64,000 bases of DNA from Dryas octopetala (taxonomy: Eukaryota > Streptophyta > Magnoliopsida > Rosales > Rosaceae). The stretch lies in the NCBI GenBank assembly GCA_963921425.1, contig OY992837.1:21096630-21160629 (forward strand), written 5' to 3'. Numbering within the stretch: position 1 is the first letter of the stretch; each line of letters starts with the position of its first letter. The notes beneath the pieces are model-generated. The model saw only the letters and a program-made list of their open reading frames with translations. It did not search any database and was not told the DNA's origin. The position numbers and the translations under genes were made by a program. Shown here one piece after another: positions 10,991 to 22,229 of the stretch.

Positions 10991-12437
10991 AATTATATCC
11001 TATAATAAGTTTTGATATTAGTTCCATACCTAGGATGTAATCGGGACATAGATGAAAAAAGACCGTACTGTATTGTAATCATAACTGAATATGTTCGAGG
11101 CTAAATTCTATTTGGTTTGTGGGCCATAAACTATGGTTTGGTGTCAATATGGTCTGTAGAGACAAAAGAGCAATTAATTAGAAAGCGTTTCTAGATTAAT
11201 TGTGATCATACTGCCAAATCGAATAAGAATCTAAAGGGCCACACACATACAAGTATATGGGGACCAAAAGGAAGGATGATACTGAGGATTAATATGTTCG
11301 ATTATTTATCGCATCTATCATAATAGTTGGTATTGCCTAAGATTGGGAGTTGACACTTCTCAGTGGGTCACTTAGCCTAAATTGCTCTAGCGTGAGCTCA
11401 TTTAACTGTGAGATACTAATGGGGACCGTGAAGCTCTAATGACTTAGTTACTAATTGATGAGGATAATTAGTAAGCCTATAAGTCAAGTGATTAATTTGG
11501 GATAATCACTTGACATAATCTTTTCTCAAATAGGATTAATTAGTTAATTAATCTACTTAGAGAGTAAGATTGAAAAGTCAAAACTTGGGCTTATTGACCC
11601 AAGGCTAAATTATTAATTATTAGAGAATAATTAATGTTATCTTATTAATTAATAAATGATTAATTAATTAATCTTAGTCCTAATCCAAACACTAATCTTA
11701 TTGATTAAAGTGTTAATCATGTGATTAAGTATTGAGAATGACATATTGATCAAAGGGTTTTTGACTGTCATAAGTCACATGGGGTAAGTCATATAATATT
11801 AGAAAGTTTTGAGAAATAGTACAAATATGAGTTTTGTTCATTAAATATGAATAGACAAGATTGCAGGATATATGGCAAAGAGGAAAGAATGGATGGGTTG
11901 GATTAAAAAGCCATCACAGTATAAGGAGAAGCAAGGTGTGCCCGAAACCCTAAGGGAGGAAATCAACCCCTTGCCTCCTCCACTCACATATTCTCTTCTC
12001 TCTCTAATCCTCCATGAAAGCTTGAGAGAAAGAGATGGGTCTTGATAAACACATCTTCATAGCCATATCCTTAAACCTATATCATGAAAAGGTGATGATC
12101 TAGTAGCCAAGATCAACATTTTCTTTTCATCTTTCCTTCTCCCACACTTTGGTGTGGACTAGCTTTAGAGATATCACACTTGTGATCTTAAGCCTCTAGT
12201 CTAGATGAGTGTTCATCCTCTTGGTGGAGCCAAATCATGAAGATGGACATGCAAAAAAGACATCCTCATGGATGTGTGCAATTCTTGGGTTCTACGTACC
12301 CAAGATGATCGTCAAGGGTAATTTTTTGTCATAGCTATTCTTATTTTTCATGTCTCATCATACCTAAGCATCCTAGGGCTAAGGGAATAGGTGAATAAAA
12401 TTGAAAAATCCACTATGCCTTCACACTTATAAATTGT
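10991..12437. repeat. Dispersed LTR-like repeat, copy B
   Basis: Related to 1-1340 over more than 1 kb with the same block order, from GAGGATTAATATGTTCGAT at about 11284 to the CTTCACACTTATAAATTG stretch at about 12420. The segment 10991-11270 probably belongs to the same element, but its counterpart would lie left of the window. No coding capacity. It abuts the hAT transposase fragment without a visible target duplication. Confidence 0.5.
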
Positions 12438-12439
12438 TT

Positions 12440-13716
12440 ATAGGATTACCCACCATTCCCTTAAGTTGATTCTTCATCTACGACAGTCACACAAAGAAAA
12501 GAATTTGCAAGCAATTGCCCAAAAGAGGAGAGCCACCAAAGTTAGGGGGGTTATTACTAATGAGGTGGATAGATATTTGTCTGATCCTATAGAAGGGGAT
12601 GAAATTCCAAAATTTGATATTTTAAATTGGTGGAGAGTTAATAGGGCCGTCTCATACCCTATTTTGGGATCTATTGCAAGGGAGGTACTTTCTATCCCTG
12701 TGTCTAGAATAACTTCGGAATCTTTCTTTAGCACTAGTGGACATGTTTTTGATCCATTCCGTAGTTCATTGAGTCCTAAAATGGTGAGGCCTTGATTTGT
12801 ACACAAAATTTGTTGAGGTCTTCTCATGTTGCTCTACATCCTTCACCAACCATTGAGGAGATGGAGTTTTGTGAAGCAATTGAGAAAGGTATAAACTTTT
12901 AATACATGTGGTTTTAGTATTTTTACAATTTAATTTTGTTGTTAAGAATAATTCTTTTATAATGTTTTTCTCTTTTACTGTTATGTAGAAATTTTGTCTA
13001 CAAGTACAACTACTGGAAATAGTTCTATGTTGTCTCCTAGGCCTAGACAAGTCCCTAACAAGGCTTGACTTATTGTGTGGTATGTATAATGTATAATTAG
13101 ATATTTAGTTAGATTAGAAAATGTTGATTTCATAATTTTCATTGACCAATTTAATCTTATTTGCATATTTTGTCAGTATGAAAGAGGGGAGGTGGTGCTG
13201 CCAAATGGAGTAGAACACTAGAACTTTGATTTGATTTCATAATTTCATTTTGGTCTTACTTTCAGAATTTGGACTGTAATGTTAACTTTGATTTCATGCT
13301 TTTTTTTTTTTTTTTCTTTTGGACGGTAATATTAAATTTGATTTCATGTTGCTTTTCTATTTTATTTTTATCTTTTGGACTGTAATCGTAATGTATTTAT
13401 AGTTTCATTAAATTCTTAGTTGATGCATTGAACTTTCATCAATAGTTTAGGATGTTCTAGGCTTCAAAAATTGAGATTTTCAAATTTTTGGACATTTGGA
13501 CTCTAAATGTTAAAATAGAAAGACAAAAAAAACAAGTGCTAGCCTAGCTAACCTGATTGAATCGACCGAACTGAACCGATAAGATTTAGCTATGTTTGGT
13601 TCGGTTCGGTTGTGAATAATTTTACTGGTGGAACCAAACTGATTCCTTGTAATAGGTTTGGTTTGCGGTTCAGCCCTAAAATCGAGCCGAACCGAACCGT
13701 GTGAACCACCCCTAGT
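12440..13716 (+). mobile_element. 3' part of a degraded autonomous hAT transposon
   Basis: It contains the C-terminal end of an hAT transposase (see next entry), then about 800 bp of non-coding sequence. It ends in a GGTTCGGTTCGG-rich subterminal block and the terminus GTGAACCACCCCTAG, typical of the GGGGTGG-type hAT ends seen in plants. The left end is missing where it meets the LTR-like repeat. It belongs to a different hAT family from copies A-C. Confidence 0.7.
12466..12900 (+). pseudogene. hAT transposase C-terminal dimerisation domain, remnant
   Basis: The open part 12466-12795 encodes the conserved hAT dimerisation region. Visible blocks are EVDRYLSDPIE, FDILNWWRVN, YPILGSIAREVLSIPVSRI, SESFFSTSGHV and DPFRSSLSPK. 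After 12795 the expected continuation (ALICTQNLL-like, then EEMEFCEAIEK) is present in another frame, so there is at least one frameshift. The N-terminal zinc finger and catalytic core are absent. In a complete element this domain pairs transposase subunits. Here it cannot be functional. Confidence 0.85.
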
Positions 13717-14605
13717 TGAAAGTCAACCAAAAATAATGCACCCTTTTAAATTCTACAATACATAGAAAATAACGTACACATATTTTTATTCGAACAATTT
13801 GTCAATTCATTTATAGGTGATAAGTAACAAATATTTAATACATACAAAACAATTAAAAATGGTGACATGTACACTAATAAATGTCAATTAGCTGACATGG
13901 ACACGTACCAAAAGTATCCAAAAGAGTTGAATCAAATTTTCAAAAGTTGTAATGGTAGAATCAATAAATCCCAATTAAGTTGACGAAGGAGTGCACCCTA
14001 ATTATCTATAATTATTTATTTATTTATAATATTTTTTAATATATTTTTAGTTTTTGTTTTAATCCTTTGTAAGTTAGAAATAGAATTAAAGTTTTATTTA
14101 ATATGAAATGACCAATTTATCCCTCATTTAGACATATTTTCTAACAAAAGTGACGAATTGTCCCACAATAATACAAAATGAAAGTTTTTGTTGTCCAATG
14201 ACACAATCCGAAATATATATCCTCCAATGCAATATACACCAAAGTCTATGTCCTATTCATAAAATTTCCCTTTTCTTCATTTTTGGTACCTAAACTTTTA
14301 CTTGTGTCCCAACATGATACCCAATCTTTTATTTATCTCAATTGAGTATCCAAACTTCTATTTGTGTCTAATAAGTACCTATTACCCTGGCCAAAAAAAA
14401 AAAGTACCTATTACAATTTTTTGTTAGTTTATTAACAGAAGCCTAATTGTATGGATGGCCATTCAAATCAAATTTAAAAAAAAAAAACGTTAAAAAAAAA
14501 AACTACCTACACCCAAACTCCCCACCCCAAATTGCAGACCCATCACTAATTAACTTGGTGGAAATTTGATCATATAAGCATAGTTTTCTATATTAGGCAA
14601 TGCAA
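13717..14605. other. Non-coding spacer with a single MULE-type arm
   Basis: AT-rich, no coding signal. About 14040-14290 resembles one inverted arm of the Mutator-like element at 9275-10791 (TTAGAAATAGAATTAAAG, then TTTATTTAATATGAAATGAC). About 14290-14400 (GGTACCTAAACTTTTACTTG) has the same style of degenerate arm. No partner arm is seen nearby. Confidence 0.45.
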
Positions 14606-14645
14606 ATTCTATTTCCCTCTTTACAGGATCGTGTGTGTGTGTGTG
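14606..14645. repeat. Left member of an inverted repeat pair flanking CACTA element 1
   Basis: ATTCTATTTCCCTCTTTACA followed by (G/A)GATCGT and a TG repeat matches, in reverse complement, 24471-24512. The pair encloses the 9.5-kb CACTA element. It could be the arms of an older palindromic element into which the CACTA inserted. Confidence 0.55.
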
Positions 14646-14974
14646 TTTGCATATGTTTAGAGAAGCAATGTAATCTCAAAATTGTTATGTAAAAACTGCA
14701 ACGATTCTTATTGTCTCTAAATCTCAAGCAAAATTAATGGACCCTACAGTGAAGGGAGCACTTAATGTTTCAAAATCATGCGTAAAATTTACTACTATTA
14801 GGAGTGATTTTAACATCTTCTATGGCTTCAGTAATAATTTGTGGAAAACCTCTAGCCTCTGATGTGGTAGTTGATTAAACTTGGTATTCGGATCCACTTC
14901 TTTGTGAGAAATGCAAGGTACGTATTAATTTATGTTCCCATACTTATGCAAACACACCACTACAAAAAAAATAA

Positions 14975-15250
14975 GATCAAATTACAATTTAATACCTCAT
15001 CTTTACATGTTGTTTCAACTTAGTACCCCAACTTTGAAAAATTGCAAAAAAGTACCTCAATTTTCATTTTGTGTCAAAATAGTACCTCTGTTAGTTTTTC
15101 TGTCAAATAACCCGTTATCTGCTAACGTGACAGAGGTATTTTCGTCTTTTTCTTCAAATTTTAAAAAATAATAATATTTTTAAAAACTTTTGAATAAAAT
15201 TTTTTAAAAAAAAATTAAAACTTTTTAAAATTTAAAAAAAAAAAAACAAA
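14975..15250. repeat. Single Mutator-type MITE arm inside the CACTA left end
   Basis: The AATTACAATTTAATACCTC...TTGTGTCAAAATAGTACC stretch is closely similar to 49686-49900. It is followed by an A/T-rich block. Only one arm is seen, so the element was truncated or its right arm has been lost. Confidence 0.55.
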
Positions 15251-15253
15251 TTG

Positions 15254-15525
15254 GGGGGAGTTGGGCAGAGGGAGGGTCTGGGGTTTGGGTAAGGGGTGAG
15301 GGGGCTGGGTTGGGGTTGGGGTTGGGTAAGGTGGAGAAAGGGGCGACGAGACTGGGGGTGGGTCGGGCAGGGAGAGGGGGGATGATGGCTGGGGCGAGCT
15401 GGGATGGTTGGGGGAAGGCTGGGTGGGGGCGGGAAGGGGAGGGGATAGGGCTGGGTGGGGGAGGGGAGGGGCTGGGGTTGGGAGATGGGTGTGCGACGAA
15501 GCTGGGGCTAGGGGGAGGAATTTGC
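15254..15525. repeat. G-rich low-complexity tract
   Basis: About 270 bp with very strong G over C skew on the + strand (repeated GGGTTGGGGTTGGG, GGGGAGGGG blocks), enough for many potential G-quadruplexes. It lies between the MITE arm and the subterminal repeats of CACTA element 1. The open frames across it are composition artefacts. Confidence 0.8.
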
Positions 15526-15539
15526 ATAAATTCATCACC

Positions 15540-16080
15540 TAAAGACACTTGAAGCGACGAATTTGCATTTGTGTCGCCTAAACGCATACATGTTTGAGCA
15601 ACAACAAATTTCGTCGCCTAAGGTGACTTTAGGCGACGAAAATTTAGGTTTGTCGCCTAAGGTGACTTTGGGCGACTAAAAAATATTGTCGCCTAAGGTC
15701 ATGCGCAAAATGATTCATATGCCATGCTTTAGGCGACGAATCTACGTCACCCAAAGTCTCATTATGTGACGAAATCCCTAATTCGTCGCCTAATGAGACT
15801 TTGGGTGTTGAATCTACTTCGTCGCCCAAAGGATCTACTTCGTCGCCCAAAGAATCTACTTTGGGTGACGGAAAATATCGTCGCCTAAGATCATGCGCTA
15901 AAATGATGAATAGGCCATACTTTAGGCGACAAATATTAGGATTCGTCACCCAAAGCTTTCTTCAGCGATGAAATCTTATCTTCGTCGCCTAAGGGGGCTT
16001 TGGGTGATGAATATACTTCTTCGCCCAAAGACTCCTTAGGCGACGAAATCTTATACTTCGTCGCCCAAAGTCCCAGTGCT
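15540..16080. repeat. Left subterminal repeat array of CACTA element 1
   Basis: Dense array of TTCGTCGCC(T/C)AA and its reverse complement, often as close inverted pairs around ACTTTAGGCGACGAA or ACTTTGGGCGAC. In characterised CACTA elements such arrays are transposase-binding sites. That function is inferred here from position and density. Confidence 0.8.
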
Positions 16081-16130
16081 ATTTGTGTACATATTTATGT
16101 ATGTAATAGCATACGATGCGATCTTGTTTC

Positions 16131-16920
16131 CAACGATCCGAACCATTCATTTTTTAGCCCCAGACTTAAAGATCCTTCATGCAAAAATTAGCTCAATCGA
16201 AGATGTAGAAGTTAGGTAACGGTGATCGAACTTATGAACGATCGTTAATTTTCTAATACCAATCAAACAAGTAGATGAATTCTGATTTGGCCAATTTTTT
16301 GCAAGGATGATCTTTGATTATGAGCATAAAAAATGAACGACTTCGATCGTTGAAATCACATTGTGGTATTCATGATTGTTGGAACAACAAGGTTTCAACA
16401 AAATAGTTAATACAATTGTACTCTTCAAGTTTATTTATATGTAGAAGCTCATATCTCTACTTTTTTTTCAACGATCCGAATCGTTCATTTTTTATTCCTC
16501 CACTGAAAGATCATCCATACAAAAAATTATCTCAATCGGAGATGTAAAAATTAGGTTTAAGGTTTAGGGTGTATGAACAATCGTGGCTTTCATAATGATA
16601 ATCAAACAGCTAGATGAATTCCGATTAGGCCAACTTTCACAAGGATGATGTTTGAGTATGAACATAGAACATGAACGGCTCTGATCGTTGAAATCACGTT
16701 GTGGTCCTCACAATTATCATTACGACAAGGTTCGAACGAAAGAGTTATTAGAATTTTATTCTTCAAGTGTCAAAACCTTTCATTTATATGTGGAAGCTCA
16801 CAGCTCGATCGTGTTTTCAACGATCCAAACAGTTCATTTTTTAGTACACCACTCAGAGATCATCCATACAAAAAATGACCCCAATCAGAAATGTAGAAGT
16901 TAGGTATTAGAGCTTGAAGC
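16131..16920. repeat. Tandem repeat, about 340-bp unit, 2.3 copies
   Basis: Three starts of the block CAACGATCC(G/A)AA(C/T) at 16131, 16469 and 16818 give periods of 338 and 349 bp. Within each full unit the order is the same: CAACGATCCGAA, ATTAGCTCAATCG-like, AATCAAACA, GATGAATTC, CAAGGATGAT, then TGATCGTTGAAATCAC, GTGG and AAGTTTATTTATATGT-like. The third copy is cut short where the second subterminal block begins. Confidence 0.75.
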
Positions 16921-16929
16921 AATGGACGC

Positions 16930-17170
16930 TATTATTTTAATCACTTTAGGCAACAAAATGAGCAGGTTCATCGCTTAAAGAGGCTTTAGGCGACGAAATG
17001 TGTCATCGCCTAAAGTGTGAAATTTTGGCGGGGCTTAATGGCGACCTAAAATTTCACACTTTAGGCGACGAAAACATTTCGTCTCCTAAAGCCTCTTTAG
17101 GCGACAACATGAGCAATTCGTCGCATAAATAGACTTTAGGTGACGCAATGTCTTCGTCACCTAAAGTGTT
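16930..17170. repeat. Second block of left subterminal repeats of CACTA element 1
   Basis: The same GGCGACGAA/TTCGTCGCC family as 15540-16080, resuming after the 340-bp tandem repeat. This suggests that the tandem repeat was inserted into, or grew within, an originally continuous subterminal array. Confidence 0.75.
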
Positions 17171-18617
17171 CGGGATTTAATCCCTTTTTTCCTTCTTTTT
17201 TGCTGTTTCTGAACACTCATCTTCTCATTTCTCTCCATCTCTCATTTCCTAGCCACCCTCTCGATCTCCATCTCTGATCTCTCTAATCGAAACCCAGCCA
17301 CCCCCCTCTTCGAGCACCCTCCTCTCTTTCTCTCTCATCGGAACCCACCCCACCCCACCTCTCTGATCTCCTCCTCTCTTTCTCTCTCACTGAAACCCAC
17401 CCCACCCCACCTCCCGATCTCCTCTTCTCTTTCTCTCTCACGAAACCCACCCCACCCTCCTCCCGATCTCCTCCTCCCTTTCTCTCTCACGAAACCCACC
17501 TCGGTCACCCCAAAACCCAGAAATCTCACCCAGAAAACCCACCAAGAAATCCCACCTGAAACCCATATTATTAATTGGTATTTTTTTTCTTTTTTTTTTA
17601 TGTGGATTTTCTATTTTTTTGGTTTTTAATATTGTGAATTTTGCATTTGTAGGATTGTGGATTATATTTATTGGGGATTTGCAGGCTTGTGGATTTTGTG
17701 CTTTTTTTGGTAATTAATTTATTTTGTGGATTTTTTTTTGTGGGTTTTATGTTTTTTATTAGCTATTATATTTTGTTGGTTTTTAATTTCCTTGATTGCT
17801 TTGTAGGAATATTCTCGTGCGAGGAAAATTTGATTTGACAAATTTCGGAGTTTCGAGGTAAAATTTATTATGTTAATTAGTTTGACATTTTGACATTTTA
17901 TTTAATGTTCTCATTAGTTTAATTATTAAATTGTAAAATTAGATTAATTAATTATTTATTATAAATTTTATAATTTAGTTTGTATTTTAAATTTAGTTAA
18001 ATTGTAAAACTTAGGTGTATTTTGAAATTACATTTATTTATTAAATATATATTCTTGGGGCTAGAAATATAAATATTCTTGAGTAATTCCCGGAGATCTC
18101 TTGATATTTATTTAGATATCTATATATTAAACTAGTTGTGCGAAGTTATCAGTGAATAACTCCGACCAATGCGTTCAACTTGAATACACCTTAGACCCGT
18201 TCGAGATTCTGTTGGACGTGCATGGACGCAATGCGTGACTGCGCTCCAATATTGATTCTTAAATTGTCCAATTTATCTATGGACAGTTTGGGAGTGCATA
18301 ATTATGTGTTGTTGTTAGCGGTTCACATAACGAGGTTTTGATCAAGGGAATTTTGGTGGCGTCTCCTAATGTTCTTCGAGTGCATACTAGATATTGATTT
18401 TTAATATCTACGTCGTGCACTTGGAGAACCATAGGGAGATGTTGCCGAAATTTTCCCTGATCGAATCCAAGTCACGCGAACCACGAACCACGAACCACTA
18501 ACCACAACACATAATTATGCATTCTTGAATGAGATAGGGTTCTTACCGGAGGCATAAGGAGACGAGAAGAGCGACGCATCTTTTGTCTAATTGTCATATA
18601 ATATGGAAACGTGCATT
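17171..18617. other. Leader of CACTA element 1
   Basis: Starts with a pyrimidine-rich stretch (17200-17560) containing three near-copies of a CACCCCACC...TCTCTTTCTCTCTCAC unit of about 60 bp, then T-rich sequence. It probably represents promoter and 5' UTR/intron sequence ahead of the transposase unit. No coding evidence. Confidence 0.4.
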
Positions 18618-21600
18618 ATGGATCGACAGTGGATACATAATCCGAATCGTGTTAGTGAAGAATATTTAGATGGATTGAGCCGTTTATTAAAGTTGCACAG
18701 AAACATGTCAATGCTCGGGGTCTTGTAAAGTGTCCGTGCCGGAAATGTAACAACGGTTACTCGAATACGTTACATGAAGTACAATTAATGTCATTTGTTA
18801 GACAATGGGATGTCAGACAATTATACGACATGGTATCATCATGGTGAATCGATGGTGGCTGCTTCGACTTCCTCGGATGCCCAGAAAAGGAAGCAACCTA
18901 CGAAATCTGTTGATGCATCGCTCAATCACGAAGTCAATGATGATGATACAGAGAGCGATAGTATGGATGAACATGATGGGTTTCCCGAAGTCCAAAGAGA
19001 AGAGTTTGATAAGTATGAGAGATTGTTGAATCAAGCCCAGCGTGAATTGTACCCTGGTTGTGAAGTGTTTTTGGTGCTAACTGCCGTTGTGGAGTTGATG
19101 CATTGGAAAGTTCTAAATTAACATTCGAATCAAAGTTATGATCAATTAATGAGGATTTTGAAACAGATGCTTCCAAAGAACAATCATATACCTGAAACTC
19201 ATTATCAGGCGAATAAGGTGTTGAAAGATCTTGGGTTGGGTATGAAAAAATTCACGCCTGCAAGAATGATTGTGCATTGTTTTACACAGAAAACGAAGGA
19301 AGGGATAAATGCTCTGTGTGCAATGAGTCGAGATATCATAAGAAGTCTAGACATGGTAAGAAAAACATTCCGAGAAAGGTGTTGCGTTATTTTCTCCTCA
19401 AGCCAAGATTGCAATGATTGTATATGTAAACACATACTGCTAGTGACATGAGATGACACAAGGATAAGCGGGTTGATGACGATGTGATGAAACATCCTGC
19501 AGATGGAAGCGCATGAAAATAATTTGATAAAATGTATCCCGATTTTGCAGCAAAACCTCTAAATTTTAGAATAGGACTCGCGTCATATGGATTTAATCCA
19601 TATGGGAATATGAGCACATCCCACAACACTTGTCTGGTCGTTGTGGTTCCTTATAATCTGCCTCCTTGGAGGTGCATGGAAAAGGAATTTACAATGATGT
19701 CGCTATTAATTACGAGGCCGCAATCTCCTGACAAGGAGATCGATGTGTATTTGCAGCTGTTGATTGAAGAGTTGAAAGACTTGTAGCAAAACAGTGTGTT
19801 GACATATGATAAGTCGATTGACAAAATGTTTACCTTGCATGCAGCAATCATGTGGACAATTAATGATTTTCCAGCTTATGAGAATTTGTCAGGCTACAGC
19901 ACAAAGAGTTATAGGGCATGTCTGGTTTGTATGTAGGATACGACAGCTGCTTGACACAGTGGGAAAATATGTTATATGGGCCACCGACGATGGTTGTCGG
20001 ATAGTCATGATAGGCGTATAGAAACAGACTCTTTTGATGAAAAAACATAGATGAGAGGGAGACCTAAAGAACTTACAGGATGAAATCTTGAGTCAATTGA
20101 ACAACATAGAATTTGGTCGGATTGGCAAACACCCCGATAACAAGCAAAGAAATATGCCGAGGCCACTTCAATATCTCAATTAGGCATCGAGGGGACAATT
20201 TTATGCATCGAGGGAAAATCAAAGGACACCATTAAGGCTCGACAAGGTTTGCAAGAAATGGACATATAAAGACATTTGTGGTTAGAGAAGAAGGGTGACA
20301 AAATTCGAAAGAATCATCCATTCTTTGCAATGAAGCCCGGGGCTAAGAAAGAATTTTTTAAAGTTTCTTGCATCTGTCAAATTTTCGGATGGATACGCGG
20401 CTAATATCTCACGAAATGTGAAAATCGACCCGGGCAAAATATCGGGACTGAAGACTCACGATTGTCATGTGTTATTACAACGACTTATCCCGGTCGATAT
20501 TTAGGGGGTTTTTCCCGAAAAGGTTGTTGAACCGATTATTACTTTGTCGAATTTCTTTCGCCAAGTCGTTGTGTGTGTCAGATGTGGAGATGTTGAAGGA
20601 TGAGATTGTGTATATCCTGTGCAAATTCAAGCAAATTTTTCCACCGGTCTTTTTTAATATAATGATTCACTTGCTGATATATTTTTCGTGTGAGGCAACT
20701 TTTGCTGGCCCAGTCAGTTATCGGTGGATGTACCCAATAGAAAGGTAACACTTCCTAAATCCTTATGTTAATATTCTTTAAGTTTAGTTTACTTTTTAAT
20801 TAAAAAAATTTGTCTTACTATGTACTTGCATATTGCAAAATGCTGGGCATGTACAAAAGGTACGTCCTGAACAGGGCATGGCCTAAAGGCTCCATAGCGG
20901 AGGAATACATTGACAATGAATCTCTCACTTATTGTGCAATGTATCTCCATAATGTTGAGACATCATTCAATAGGCTCGATCGCAACGACTACGGTGGTAT
21001 CAGAAATGAGACACTTTCTATATTTTCTAGCTCAACCCACACGACATTTTGGCGCCCATACATATGAGGTCTCGAAAGCCGACATGAAGGTAATGCATTG
21101 GTTGATACTTAATAATTACGACGAAGTTGTATTATTGCTCGAAGAACATGAGGAACTGATGAAGCACGACTATCCTTCGAAGCTAGAAGAAAAGCACAAA
21201 GAATTGTTTCCATAATGGTTTAAGACACATGTAAGTGATTAATGTATATGTTTATTAATATGCATGATTGTTTGTAATCGTTTTGGTAATATCAATAATT
21301 ATATTGTCCTTTAACAAATGCAAAAGTTGAAAGATGATCATTTTCCCTTGTACAACAAAGAGTTAATGGCTTTGGCGACTGGCGTTCTTAAGGTTGAAAC
21401 ATACTCTGGATATATTGTAAATGGAGTTAAGTTTTTGGTTGCGGAACCAGGTGATAATTTGATCATTCAAAATAGTAGGGTTTGTGTGTCGGGGAACTGC
21501 AACACTACCACAATGAATTTCTATAAAAAGCTGACGAGTGTACATCAAGTATTGTACAAAGAACGCTATGAAGTTGTGTTATTTAAGTGTGATTGGTTTA

Positions 21601-21760
21601 ATATTTACCCGCTAAATATTAAGCGCGATTATGACTTAATATCTGTGAACACAAACACTCGGTAGTATGAGGATGATCCCTATATTCTTGCTGCCATAGC
21701 GACACCAGTATTTTATTTAGATGATCCTAAGGCAGGTGAGGGTTGAAAATAGTTCAAAAG
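18618..21760 (+). pseudogene. CACTA transposase unit (TNP2 type), broken
   Basis: It begins at ATG 18618 with a transposase-associated domain (MDRQWIHNPNR; CRKCNN-type cysteine pair near 18740). The TNP2 core follows: DKCSVCNESR near 19305, PRKVLRYF near 19373, YNLPPWRCM near 19652, AAIMWTINDFPAYENLSG near 19845-19892 and YRACPVC-like near 19910. A DUF4218-like part (IRGFFPKRLLNRL, SYRWMYPIER, AEEYIDNESLTYC) spans about 20500-21060. A DUF4216-like part (SGYIVNGVKF, VVLFKCDWFN) spans 21390-21600. All run in the + direction and in family order. Many frameshifts and stops separate them and some introns may remain, so the unit cannot make a full-length protein. In intact elements this enzyme binds and cuts the CACTA ends. 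Confidence 0.85.
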
Positions 21761-22229
21761 ATTCATAATCGAAACATATGAGATATTTCAGAAAAGGAAA
21801 ATTAGGATGACAAGGCCTACCAAGAGGATTCATCTTCGAACACCCCTAACTCATGCGTCGCTCACAACAATGATGATATCATACACCAAGTCGAGATTCA
21901 TGACGTTCCTCCTACTGAGATTGATGCCGTAACAATTGATCTCAGACCTCTTATGTGAATTGATGTTGATGATTTGATCGATGATGATGATGATGATGGT
22001 AACGATGGTGATGGCCGGTATCGATGATGATGATCAAGTGGTGTATTTAAGTACCTCAGACAATGAAGAAATTAGTATTTCTAGTGATAATAATAATGAT
22101 TCAGATTAGTAAGTCATTACTTTGATTTGTTATTTATATCTCTTAAGTTCATATATTTAAATGGTAATTAATATATTTTTTACTAATATAAATATTTATT
22201 GAATTATGTAGATGTATCCCATGATGATA

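Noticed and set aside
15215-15587. Pro-rich and Gly-rich open frames on both strands
   Set aside because: Artefact of the G-rich tract, in which stop codons are rare.
15540-16080. CRISPR-like array of short repeats
   Set aside because: Spacing is irregular, units occur in both orientations, and similar arrays sit at both ends of an element with CACTA termini in a plant genome.
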